Positions 1-8,866 of a stretch of 22,282 nt of DNA are shown here, piece after piece. Location of the stretch: assembly GCA_963575745.1 (NCBI GenBank), contig CAUYUJ010016055.1:60001-82282 (forward strand), in the 5' to 3' direction. The translations under genes and the position numbers were made by a program. Within the stretch, counting starts at the first letter, position 1. Each line of letters begins with the position of its first letter. The stretch comes from Prorocentrum cordatum. Lineage: Eukaryota; Sar; Dinophyceae; Prorocentrales; Prorocentraceae. The notes below the pieces were generated by a model. That model was not told the DNA's origin, did no database searches, and worked only from the letters and a program-made list of their open reading frames with translations.

Positions 1-215
1 ACTAACACGTTGACTTCTAATATGATAACACTGATACGAATAATAATGGGGAGAATACTCTTACTCGAGACAGAATACTACCGATAATGATGATGGTGGT
101 GATGATGAGAAAGATACGAAAAGTAATACGACGAATACTAGTAAGCATACGAATACCGTGAATAATGGCACCAATAATACGACGAATGCTACTAACAGCA
201 ACCATACGAATAAGA
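1..215. repeat. AT-rich degenerate tandem repeat
   Basis: This stretch is much richer in A and T than the rest of the window and is built from variants of TACGAATA and AATAAT. The clearest internal duplication has a period of 51 bp: TAATACGACGAAT starts at 124 and again at 175, each followed by a diverged copy ending near ATACGAATA. Reading frames across it are low-complexity Asn/Thr/Ile runs, so I do not call a gene. Confidence 0.5.
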
Positions 216-239
216 CAAAGAGAGGAAGGGCAGAGCACA

Positions 240-470
240 GTACGTCGGCCCTGGAGGAGGCGGACGAGGAGGCGTGGTGGAGGGAGCCGGAGGAGGCGAG
301 GAGGGCAGGAGAAGGAGGAAGAGAGAGCGGAGGACACAGAGCGTGGAGGAGGAGGAGGAGGAGGAGCAGCCGGAGAGGAGGAGGAGGAGGAGGAGAAGTT
401 TTGAGGGGAGGAGGAGGCGCAGCGCCGCGCCGAGCTGGCCCCGGCTCTTCCTGCCCCTGCTCCCGCGAGT
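240..470 (+). repeat. GGA-rich purine tract
   Basis: An interrupted (GGA)n tract with nearly all purines on the plus strand, densest at 345-410. Interruptions are CG-rich triplets. It is one of about ten similar tracts in the window, nearly all with purines on this strand. Confidence 0.7.
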
Positions 471-476
471 TTTACC

Positions 477-653
477 CCTGAGCGAGCGCCGAGAGCTTGG
501 GAGAGGCCGGTGGCTCCACACCTCGCCGCTCGGCGCCGCGAGCCCCGCCTTCCCGGTTCCCTCAGCCCCTCTCCCATCGCCGGCTGCCCGGGCCGCACTT
601 TTCTTCCGTGTTCCCCTGTGCCGGCGCCCAGTGGGGCGCCGCCCCCCCGCTGA
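477..653 (-). other. weak candidate internal exon
   Basis: On the minus strand a T-rich stretch ends in TTTTTTCATCTCAG, a plausible 3' splice site, at about 654-667. It is followed by about 175 GC-rich bases that stay open in two frames, then CTCAGGGGTAAAAC at about 470-483, which could hold a GT donor. The codons are G/C-rich at the third position but no protein family is recognised, and GC-rich DNA stays open by chance. This could equally be non-coding sequence between repeats. No start or stop codon is implied. Confidence 0.15.
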
Positions 654-667
654 GATGAAAAAACCTC

Positions 668-1799
668 TTGATGGCCCAGCAAACACCGCCCGTGCGAGAG
701 CGGTCTTTGAGTCGCTGGGCCGCTGTCCTCAGCCGCGAAGCGGGCCAGGTCTGCTGAAGGCGGTAACCCACAGGGTCCTCCTCCGCGCCTGGCCCCAGCC
801 CGCACCCTCCGTGTCGTGGTGGTTCGCGCGCAGGAGGGAGAGGAGAGGAGGAGAGGAGGAGGATGAGGTGAAGGCGCAGGCTGAATGGTCGGGGGGGCGT
901 AGGTGGCAAAGGAGGCACATGAGGAGGAGGGGGGAAGGCCGAGGAGGCGGAGGGACATCCCCAGAGACGCCAAGTCTCCGAGCCTCGGGCCGGTAGAGGC
1001 TTGCAGGGCATGCTCGCCCCTGAGAGCTCTTGCCTGGCCGCTGCTGCACGCTGTGGCTGGCCGGGCCCGAGTCCCGCCGCTCTGCCAGCGTGCGCAGATC
1101 TGATAAATCGCCAGCGTTGCAATTCACTGACAAAACATGTGGCCTAAGCGGGTAATGTATGAATCATCGATGCATGTCTCTCGTTGTTTTTCGCTAAATC
1201 CCTGACTTTATCCTCTGATCCGCGCTGGAGCATGGCTGCAAACGGCACGCATGTAAAGCCAGCGAAGCACTAGACGACGGAAGCTGCAGCAAAAGACTCA
1301 CCACTGACGTCGCGGCTGGTCAAACACCTCCAAGACCGCTGGAAGGATGGGCGAGCAGGGGCCAAAAGAGGCAAGACGGACCCAGGGAGCTCGCAAAAAT
1401 GGCGAGCGGCCCCAGACGGCCCAGGCCCCGACAGGCTGCCGAAGCAGGGACGGACGGCACGGGAGGGCCCGGCGCTCAAGACTCCGGCGGTGGCCCCGCA
1501 TTCTCAGAAGGGCTCGGAAGTCAGAGGCGGGGACAGCAGAGGCCCCAGAGGCCCAAGAAACACCAACTTCAACCGAGAGAGCAGGACACTTCCACCCGGA
1601 GCACGAACGGGAACATTCCAGCGTTCGGAGAGGAGCGACCGTGGAGACCCAAGAGGCCCCCAGAGGGAAGAAAAACGGAGGAGCCTGAGATCTTGCTATC
1701 CACGGAATTCCGAGAGACCCCAATCGGCTCTCCAAAGGCCTGCGGTTCCCAAGAGGCGCACTGCTCGTACCATCATCGTCATAAAACACCACTCCACTT
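668..1799. other. sequence with no supportable gene
   Basis: About 1.1 kb of mostly unique sequence. Its 1270-1799 part may include far-decayed downstream sequence of the RT1 remnant on the minus strand, but I see no conserved motif there. Frames open in this stretch are GC-driven overlaps without recognisable domains. Confidence 0.4.
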
Positions 1800-2955
1800 G
1801 TGAAAACGCGGCCAGTTGAATGGCACAGTTGTCTTACGCAGCCTGGGTGACCAGTGATAGTTGGCGTGCTTCGACCAGGAACCCGAGGTCCTTGAGGTGG
1901 CCTGCCATTGGGGCGGGGATGGCGTTCCGCGGTCCCCCAACCAGCCGCAGGATTGCAGAAGTGCATCGCGCCCAGCTCTGAAGACGGCCACGGAGGGTGA
2001 CCTCAATTGTCCTACGTAGGTGAGGGTGGGGAAAGCCCGCTGGTTCTACTGGGCTGGTGTCTTGGTCAAGCCGAGGTTGAGGCCTTTGATAGTGGCGTCT
2101 TGGTCAAGCCGAGGTCGAGGCCTTTCATGGTGGTGTTGATGCGTTGGTACTTCTGGACGGGCCCCTCCCAACTCAACTCGTCACCGCAGCGCCCGAGGAT
2201 GAGCCCCAAATGCTTGCCCCACGTCTGAACTCGGAAAGAACCCTCGGGGAGCCCGTGCGCTTGTAGGAAGATCTTGATCATCGACTCGATGACCCCATGC
2301 GGGAAGACCAGGAAGGTCTTGCCCCGGTGCACTTGCAGCCCGAGCTCGGCGTCGGCCATGTCCCAGACGGCGAGGGCCTTGATGAAGACTTTGAGCACGT
2401 CCCGGCATGCAATCCCAACGTCATCGGCGAATGCGCTAGGCGAGCATTCGGAGGACAGGGTCGAAGGTAAGCGCGAAGAGATCGGGCAGCCCTGGCGGAT
2501 GCCCGGGAGGCACCAGACCATTATCCAACATTCGGCGCACAGACTCTGGATGGTCCAGACGAAGAGTTCGGGAATTCCCATGCGCCGAAGAACGTGGAGG
2601 ATGGCAGAGTGTAGGAGGGAGGGAAAAGCGGCAGCAATATCCAAGAAAATGTACCCGCTCCCCTCCTGACAATCCTGCACCAGCCAATGCAGCAGCTTAC
2701 TTTCCAGATCTATGATGTTGTCGATCCCGACCTCCGTGGCACAAATCCCCGTTGGAACCCAGCTACGGTAGTTTCGCTGACTTGCCGAAGAGGAGTGTTC
2801 AGAGCACGGCAGATGAGCTTGTTGGCAGCATTATTCAATGTGATTGGACGGGTGTGCGTGGCAGCGCGCTTGACTGTACCATCTGACTTTGTCTCGTCGC
2901 CCTTGGCCAGAAAGACCGCGTACGCCCAGTTGAACCTTGGGCGCGTGCAGAAGGA
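1800..2955 (-). pseudogene. decayed non-LTR reverse transcriptase (RT1)
   Basis: This is a reverse transcriptase remnant read leftwards. Conserved pieces in order are THTRPITLNNAANKLI and GFQRGFVPRR (fingers; about 2730-2900), FLDIAAAFPSLLHS (motif A), GIRQGCPIS (motif B), AFADDVGIACRDVL (motif C, both Asp present; about 2400-2430), and further down LTYVGQL and a GP-N-IP-P block (about 1860-2030). The frame changes near 2725-2735 and again between motifs B and C, where the LFALTFDPVLRMLA segment lies in another frame. It changes once more through a 38-bp duplication at 2059-2134. There is also an in-frame TAA at 1834-1836. The 5' end stops at a GGA array near 2955, so fingers sequence and any endonuclease are missing. 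The motif context resembles dinoflagellate non-LTR RTs (from memory). It is inactive. The family differs from RT2 at 5785-10058. Confidence 0.85.
2059..2134. repeat. 38-bp tandem duplication inside RT1
   Basis: Two adjacent 38-bp copies, 2059-2096 and 2097-2134, share GTCTTGGTCAAGCCGAGG and differ at a handful of positions. On the minus strand both encode versions of a KGL-LGLTKT peptide. As 38 is not a multiple of three, the duplication shifts the RT1 frame. Confidence 0.9.
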
Positions 2956-3115
2956 GGAGGAGGAGGAGGAGGAGGAGGAGGAGGCAGATAAGGGGAGCGA
3001 GGAAAGCGGAGGAGGCGAACGAGCAGAAAAGGAGGGAGGAGGGAGGAGGGAGAGCAGGAGGGCGGCGGGAGGAGGGAGCTGGAGCGAGGAGGGAGGAGTA
3101 GGACGGCAGAGGCGA
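2952..3115 (+). repeat. GGA array and purine tract
   Basis: A clean (GGA)n run at about 2952-2985 grades into an imperfect purine tract to about 3115. It lies directly against the first recognisable RT1 residues, so it marks the break in that element. Confidence 0.85.
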
Positions 3116-3299
3116 TGAGGGAGGCCGCCGAGGCGAAAAAGGTGCATACTTTTCTCATAACGTCGACCCCTGGTGGTCTCGACCCATTCCCCTGGATCGG
3201 TTTTTCATCCTGAGTCGTTTTTTGACGGTCCCGAGGGCCGGTGAGGGCAGCCGAAAATAGCAAAAAACCCTCCGCCATGATTTTTTCATTCCTGCGCCC

Positions 3300-3452
3300 C
3301 TCCCCCGGGCGCAGCACCCGGTGCAGATGCGGCGTGACGGCCGCGGCCTGCAGCTCCGACAGCTGCGCGGCCAGCCTGGCCCGGCCCTCCTGCAGCACCA
3401 GGCCGGTCCTGAGCCGGCGGAGGGGCCCTGGCGCCCGATCGGCGGGGCGCGG
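3300..3452 (-). other. candidate internal exon of unidentified gene
   Basis: On the minus strand the sequence CCATTTTTTTCAG (ending about 3453) is a textbook polypyrimidine-AG acceptor. The roughly 150 bases after it read in one frame as PRPADRAPGPLRRLRTGL, then an alanine-, leucine- and glutamine-rich stretch (LQEGRARLAAQLSELQAAA) that could form an amphipathic helix. Nearly every codon ends in G or C (CTG, CAG, GAG, GGC, GCC), as expected for dinoflagellate coding DNA. GTGCTG near the CACCGG codons is one possible donor, but the 3' boundary is unclear. The neighbours are GGA arrays on one side and A/T-richer, intron-like sequence on the other. No domain is recognised. A chance open GC-rich stretch remains possible. 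Confidence 0.35.
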
Positions 3453-3479
3453 CTGAAAAAAATGGGGAGGGCATAAAAC

Positions 3480-4065
3480 GGGGGAGGAGGAGGGGGAGGC
3501 GGATGGGAGGGAGGGAGGGAGTGAGGAGGAGGAGGGGGGGGGGGGGGGGAGGAGGAGGAGGAGAGGAGGAGGAGGAGGAGGAGGGGAGGAGGAGGAGGGG
3601 AGGAGGAGGAGGAGGGGAGGAGGAGGGAGGAGGAGGAGGAGCCAGGCAGGGGCAGGAGGAGGAGGAGGGAGAGGAGGAGGAAGAGGATGAGGAGGAGTGG
3701 AGGAGGAGGAGGAGGAGGCGCCAAGTACAGCAGGAGCCAGGAGGAGGAGGAGGAGTATGAGGAGGAGGAGGAGGAGGGAGGAGAGGAGTCAGAGGAGGAG
3801 AGGAAGGAGGCGGAGAAGGGGGAGGAGAGGAGGAGTAGGATGGAGGGGGAGGAGAGGGAGGAGTATGATGAGAGGGGGAGTCGGACGAAGGGAGGAGGGG
3901 GAGGGAGGAGGGGGCGGAGGGGAGGAGGCGGAGAGGAGAGGAGGCAGGAGGAGTGGACGAAGAGAGGAGGAGGAGGAGGAGGAGGAGGAGGAGGAGGGGG
4001 AGAAGGAGGAGGAGGAGGAGGAGGAGGAGGAGGAGGAGGAGGAGGAGAAGGGGGGGCAGAAACGG
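3480..4065 (+). repeat. long GGA/GGGGA purine array
   Basis: Nearly 600 bases of almost pure purine on the plus strand, made of GGA triplets with G-run interruptions (a 13-G run near 3535) and a perfect GGA stretch at about 3985-4045. The poly-Glu, poly-Arg and poly-Gly frames on plus and the poly-Ser, poly-Pro and poly-Leu frames on minus are translations of the repeat, not genes. Confidence 0.9.
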
Positions 4066-4380
4066 CCCCCTTTCGTGCCCCATTCGGGCCCCTCTGGAGC
4101 CCCAGGGGGCTCGGTTGGGTACCGGCTGGGTACCCTTTCGGACAACCCTCGCCACCCCCCCATGTATGATCTCCCCATTACGCAACGCCCAAGTCGGATA
4201 GGATTTGTTCAGTCCGGGCGGATTCTGGGCGCCGCTAGAAGGAAGGGGTGACACAGTCCACCCGTAGAATTATGGCTGCGCGACAAAGATCCAAGGGCCC
4301 CGGTGGGGCATTTTGCATGCGGGGCGCGGCCAGCGAAAGCGGCCAGGGATGAGACACGAAGGGGCACGATGCAAGGGTAA
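4066..4380. other. unique sequence upstream of coding segment
   Basis: About 300 bases of non-repetitive sequence between the GGA array and the coding-looking segment. It has several in-frame stops, including TAA at 4378-4380, and no recognisable domain. It may be an intron leading into the 4381-4674 exon, but no convincing acceptor site is visible. Confidence 0.3.
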
Positions 4381-4674
4381 CCTTGCAAAGCTGCTCATCC
4401 TCGCGACGTGCGTGACGAGACGCCGAAGTGGCTGAAACTCGGGCCTGTGGAGCTCAAAGTCGGCAGCGGTCACACCGACAAGGGGCAGCCTTATCTGAAC
4501 GTCTACGTCAAGAACCTTCAGCGCACTGGGTATCGTGTCGGAGGGCTGCTGGGAGAGGATGACCACACGGAGGCGGCGGCGCCCGCGGAAGGGTGCCAGA
4601 AGGTGTTGTCCCTCGAGGCGCGTGTGTATGGTCAAGCTTCGGATCTACAGGGCTCCGTCGCAATCGGCTACTGA
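4381..4674 (+). CDS. C-terminal exon of unidentified protein (partial)
   Basis: An open segment follows TAA at 4378-4380 and ends at TGA 4672-4674. Its composition is balanced, unlike the repeat-derived frames: it reads WLKLGPVELKVGSG, YLNVYVKNLQ, VGGLLGEDDHTEAA and finally SVAIGY before the stop. The hydrophobic/charged alternation (ELKVGSG, LNVYVKN) suggests beta strands, and GGLLGEDDH followed by a single Cys (EGC) looks like a conserved motif. I recall similar VGGLLG-DDHT endings in dinoflagellate predicted proteins but cannot name a family or function. There is no ATG at the front; GTG at 4408 is not a credible eukaryotic start, so this is best read as a last exon or a retro-copied fragment. 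An assembly gap follows eight bases after the stop. Confidence 0.45.
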   Translation, partial: PCKAAHPRDVRDETPKWLKLGPVELKVGSGHTDKGQPYLNVYVKNLQRTGYRVGGLLGEDDHTEAAAPAEGCQKVLSLEARVYGQASDLQGSVAIGY

Positions 4675-4682
4675 GCCGGGGG

Positions 4683-4782
4683 NNNNNNNNNNNNNNNNNN
4701 NNNNNNNNNNNNNNNNNNNNNNNNNNNNNNNNNNNNNNNNNNNNNNNNNNNNNNNNNNNNNNNNNNNNNNNNNNNNNNNNNN
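4683..4782. other. assembly gap of 100 N
   Basis: Exactly 100 undetermined bases. A round number is the usual placeholder for a scaffold gap of unknown size, so distances across it should not be trusted. It sits at the edge of a GGA array, a typical place for assembly to fail. Confidence 0.97.
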
Positions 4783-5556
4783 GGGAGGAGGGAGGAGGCA
4801 GGGCTGAGGGCGGAGACGGAGGAGGGAGGAGGATTTGAGGAGGATGGGGATGAGGATGAGGATTTGGATGATGATGCGGATGATGATGAGGATGCGATGG
4901 AGAAGGAGGTTGAGGAGGAGGGAGAGGAGGAGGAGGAGAAGGAGGAGGAGAAGGAGGAGGAAGAAGCTGAGGAGGAGGAGGGGGAGGAGGAGGACCAGGA
5001 GGAGGACCGGAGGGCAGAGGAGGAGGAAGACGAAGAGGAAGTAGGAGGGAAGAGGGGGAGGAGGAATGGGGGAGGAGGGGAGGAATGGGCAGGGAGGAGG
5101 AAGAGGAGGAGGCGGCGGAGGAGGCTGAGGAGGAGGAACGAGGCAGGAAGAGGAGGGGAGGAGGAGGAGGATCAGGAAAAGGAGGAGGACGAGGATGGAA
5201 GAGGAGAGAGGAGGACGGGAGGAAGAGGAGGACGAGAGACGAGGAGAACGAGGAGGACTAGGAGGACGAGGAGGAGGAGGAGGAAAGAGGAGGAGGAGGG
5301 GATGACGAGGAGGAGGATGAGGAGGATGAGGGGAGGAGGAGGAGGAGGAGGAGGAGGAGGAGGAGAGGAGGACGGGAGGAGGGTTGAGAGGCGGGAGAAG
5401 AGAGGAGGAGGAGGAGGAGGAGGAGGAGGGAGGAGGAAGGAGGGAGCAGGGAGGAGGGACGGAGGGACGGAGGGACGGAGGGACGGAGGGAGGAGGGAGG
5501 ATGGAGGATGGAGGAGGGAGCAGGAGGAGGAAGGATGGCGGAGATGAGATGAGATG
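4783..5556 (+). repeat. GGA array with octamer and pentamer sub-repeats
   Basis: Nearly 770 bases of purine-rich GGA repeat. A short GATGAGGAT-rich island at about 4835-4900 resembles the 11.3-12.2 kb satellite. An octamer GGAGGGAC is repeated about four times at 5456-5490, and a GAGAT pentamer about three times at 5540-5556. Acidic and basic low-complexity frames here are repeat translations. Confidence 0.9.
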
Positions 5557-5678
5557 AGACCGATCGCGAAGCGAATCCGAAACACGAGGGGGAGGGCGGG
5601 CGGCGCGGGTGCGTGGGCTGTCCTGCGTGAGGAAGCCGTTGTCGGGGGCGGCCGCGCGCGGGCGCGCCGCTCGCCGCT

Positions 5679-5679
<1 letters not shown>
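5557..5679. other. CpG-rich unique sequence
   Basis: A short GC-rich segment with GGCCGCGCGCGGGCGCGCC near 5650-5668 next to the CA microsatellite. It has no coding evidence. Confidence 0.3.

Positions 5680-5680
<1 letters not shown>

Positions 5681-5749
<69 letters not shown>
5681..5749 (+). repeat. CA microsatellite at RT2 3' end
   Basis: A perfect (CA)n run of 69 bases, about 34 units, read as (TG)n on the minus strand. It lies 35 bases beyond the last stop codon of the minus-strand element, separated by a C-run. Many non-LTR elements end in a short tandem tail, so this may be the tail or a repeat grown from it. Confidence 0.95.
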
Positions 5750-5751
<2 letters not shown>

Positions 5752-5784
5752 AGGGGCCCCGCCCCCCCCCCCCCCTCAACTTAA

Positions 5785-6219
5785 TTAGGACCGACCCCGA
5801 GCCGCTCGCTCAGCCTTGCTGAGCACTTTGGGCCAAAGGTTCCTGAAGATACGGTCGAGATATACTCGCCGTGTCTTGGTCACAGGGGAGTCGGGAGACG
5901 AACACATCTCGCCAAGCCCTCTAAGGTTACAGGAAAAGAACCTCCCACAGGACTTGCAGAACCAAAGGGCCAACGACTCGTGGTAAACCATCTGGTGAGA
6001 CGGATGGACCCAGCCCCCAGCGAGGTGTAACCGCCGACCGTGAGGGACCCTTAAAGTGTGCTCAGTCGCCCGAATTAGGGAAACATTCCGATGATAGCCG
6101 CTGCTTCTTGCTCGCCTCAGAGCAACTACTATGACACCTCGAGCATTTTTTCCCACAAGGCTCCACAGCATGACTCGATTGGAAAAATGCGACGACTGAG
6201 GGTGCAGGGGGAGGGGCAA
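5785..6219 (-). pseudogene. RT2 C-terminal zinc-binding tail
   Basis: Open for 144 codons, overlapping the end of the RNase H frame, and ending at TAA 5785-5787. The convincing part is the last 80 residues: HPSHQMVYHESLALWFCKSC, GRFFSCNLRGLGEMC and a basic end (YLDRIFRNLWPKVL). Counting from the segment start, H80, C88, C91 and C106 are candidate zinc ligands. Similar W/F-C-x2-C-G tails close many dinoflagellate non-LTR ORFs (from memory) and probably help bind the element RNA or target DNA. The first part of this frame overlaps the RNase H frame, and either could be the original up to the unknown indel. The 3' UTR is only a few bases before a C-run. Confidence 0.6.
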
Positions 6220-7423
6220 CAGCAGGGGCAGCAGGGCGCCTGACCTTTTTCCCGTCCAACTTACACGACTCCAACGTGGCCCTCAAGAGCCTCTCACGGA
6301 TGAGGCGGATTTCACTCTCGATGCGAAGAACTCTCGCACGCTGATCAGCGGGGACGCTGAACAACTTGGCGGCAGTGCCCGCAAGGGCGTCTACAAACAC
6401 ATTACCTGCAATCAAATGGCCTGGGAGACCTCTTGCCTCCACCTCAGCACCATCTATATGAGAGGGAACTTTGAGAACGCAAACATCGCCTGGGTGTCGG
6501 TCCGACACTTGCAGAGCATCGCGCAGCCTCCTCCAGAGATCCGCATTGGGGCCCTGGGGAGCCTCAAACCACCTACTCCAGAATCCAATTGAAACCTGGT
6601 CATTATCAGTAATGTAAGCTAACGGCCCCCGAGATTTTTCGACGGCCACGACAAAACAGAAAAGCTCGCCCCTCGGCACCGTTTGATGCCTGCCAGGGAG
6701 GGGCCCATACACATACCCCTGAGCCGAGGGGTCGGCGGAGGGGGCCGTGGCGAGAGCCACACCAATCCTACGCAACCTGGGATAATGGGTGTCGGCACCC
6801 CCCGACGCATCTCCCCACACGAGTAGGGGCATGTCAGGAGTGCCGCAACCAAACAACTCCCCATCGAACTCCTCATTGGGGTGACTGCTGATCCAAATCT
6901 CTTCGTCGGGAGGCGGGGAAACCTCAAGCATGTGAGACGGGATAAGCCCCCTAAGCCAATAACATTCGAGACGATCAGGCTCAGCCAGAGCACGGGGAAT
7001 GAGATCCTCTGAGGCTTCAAAAGCTCTGGAGTCCCGATTACACTCGCACTGCCAAAACCTATGCTTGGGCGTCTCAGGGCCTCCCCTACACCTACGGCAC
7101 TCTGCTGGGATATCGTACCCTTGTGCGTTTTTGCGCGCCGCAGGCCAGGCCCCGCCCACAGCAATACACAACATGAGTTCCGACAACTTCCGACCGCATT
7201 CGGGGGCCCGCTCCAGCTGGTAAAGGTAGCGCCGCAGCGAGAAGTTGTCCACCCCTCGCTCCATGCCGCCCCCGCAGAAGCCCTTGGAGGCCTCCAGCCA
7301 AAGTTGCTGTTGGAGGGTGCCAGCAAAGGCACCGATCAGCTCGCCTGCCTGGTCGAACGCTTCGAAGGCCTGCGAGCCGAAGTTCCATCCGTGCTGGAGT
7401 CCATCAGGGCCCGTCGGAGGATA
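6062..7423 (-). pseudogene. RT2 zinc knuckle and RNase H domain
   Basis: In frame with the RT across TGA 7424-7426. From the Met at 7264 (residue 1), a CX2CX8HX4C zinc motif uses C56, C59, H68 and C73 (PAECRRCRGGPETPKHRFWQ region). RNase H follows: D152 in VWGDASGG, E200 in VPRGELF, D220 in AYITDND, H269 in KVPSHI and D292 in FVDALAG. These are the four metal-binding acidic residues plus the catalytic-loop His, all in normal order and spacing. RNase H removes the RNA strand after first-strand synthesis. After about residue 310 comes an Arg-rich segment and an Ala/Pro stretch (PAAPAVAPPPAPSVV). The frame closes at 6062-6064, but the conserved tail lies in another frame, so a frame change occurs somewhere in 6062-6219. 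The Met at 7264 is probably not a start. Confidence 0.85.
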
Positions 7424-7426
7424 TCA

Positions 7427-8866
7427 CTCCGTGGGGGATCGCAACTCCCACTCGGCTCCCAACATATAGTGAATACGAGCTGACAGTGGACCCCGAACGT
7501 GGCGAGCCCGATTGGACGGCAAGGTGGAAGTAAACTGCTGCGCCAGATCCTGCCACACCAGGCCCACGGAGTGCCTCATCTGCGGGGAATCCAACCAGCA
7601 CTTGAACCACTGCTCTACACATTGACGAGGAAGAGCATACCCTGGATCTGCTCCAGGCGCTCGAATGTCGAGCAGAGTCGTGAGGCAACGACCGCGCCTA
7701 TGACCAGAAACTCCGCCCAGCCGTCGGCGCAACTGCACCAGCGAGGCCTGCGGCAAGCCCAGCACCTGGTGGCCGTACCGAGCACCTGCCTGTGGCCCCG
7801 CCAATTCCACCTTCTTCAAAATACGAAACCGTCGAGACGAAGCCGCAAACCTCTTGATGGTGAGATGCTGCTTCTTCGTGTCCCGCATACGCTTCTGCCT
7901 AGTAGCCCGACCATGCCGACGCCCACACGAGAGATCGACCCCCAGGTAGGCCGTCTGCTTGGCACATTGGATCTCGATGCCACGCTTCTTCAAAGCCCTG
8001 ACCACAGCACGAGCATCCGCCATAGAAGAACAGGACACCGTGCTCTTGTTGGCCAGCGTGAGCTTGACATCTGCCAAGAGGTCGGAGGTTGAAGTAACGC
8101 CGTCGATCAGCGCCTGTCGTACATGAGCTCCAGAGCCAACTGCCGACTGCGAAAGGTCATCGATCCACAAACGCTCCGAAAGTCCAGGATGCATGGCCGT
8201 CATGCGCTCCATGACCAGGCTGGTGACGCACCGCGCAAAGCGCGTGCCACTGCGGAGCCCTTGCACGATGCTCCGAGTGGCCTGGAAGGGGAGCGACACC
8301 GCGTCACCTTGGTCTAGCATCCTCGGGCTTGCACATATCTGAAGTTCCAATCCTAACATTGCTGCTGGGAACCCGTACCGAAAGGCCCCCCTGACAAGAA
8401 CATCCCACTCCATCATGTCATAATAGCTCTGAATATCCATCAATGCGTGCCCGTTGGCCATCTTGAGCCTAGTGTGCAGCTCTTCGTTCAACGCCTTCAT
8501 GTGCGCCTCGCGAAGGGCGCTGTTGCCCTTCACCGCGGCATCCCAGTCGGGCTGAGAGGAGGTAGCCCACCTCTGTACTACTGGTTCGCGTGCCAGACTC
8601 CACACCCTGCAAATCATGCAGATCAATCCGATGACGCGAAACTGGCCTGCGGTCTTCTTGGCCAATAACTTACCCACGACCCCCATGAGCTGCCAAGGCC
8701 ATGTCTGAAAATCCTCAAACATGTTGTATAATTGAGCTAATTCAGTCAGCGCGGCATCTGGCAGCCTCTCCAGATCGATGGGGGATAAACGATCCAATCC
8801 CATCCCCGCGCGCGCCTTCATCACCTTCAGTGCACGACGAATATCTTCTACAGATAGAGGGTCCAA
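7427..8866 (-). pseudogene. RT2 reverse transcriptase domain
   Basis: About 480 codons open. Visible motifs, numbered from DPLSVEDIRR as residues 2-11: FRVIGLICMICRVW (about 76-89, fingers, where most RTs have R-P-I/L), MDIQSYYDMMEWDVL (143-157, motif A; D144 is the metal-binding Asp), SIVQGLRSGTRFA (199-211, motif B), WIDDLSQSAVG (234-244, motif C; D236 and D237), VKLTLANKSTV (267-277, motif D region) and TAYLGVDLS (305-313, motif E). All three catalytic aspartates are present, so the polymerase core looks chemically intact. After the thumb, a basic segment (CGRRHGRATRQKRMRDTKKQ) and W/H-rich sequence follow. The segment ends at TGA 7424-7426, and the same frame continues into the RNase H part, so this TGA is a premature stop rather than a real C-terminus. 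The upstream join is frameshifted. Confidence 0.85.

Noticed and set aside
5172-5779. Minus-strand frames starting with Cys/Val runs
   Set aside because: Translation of the (TG)n microsatellite followed by the GGA array complement.
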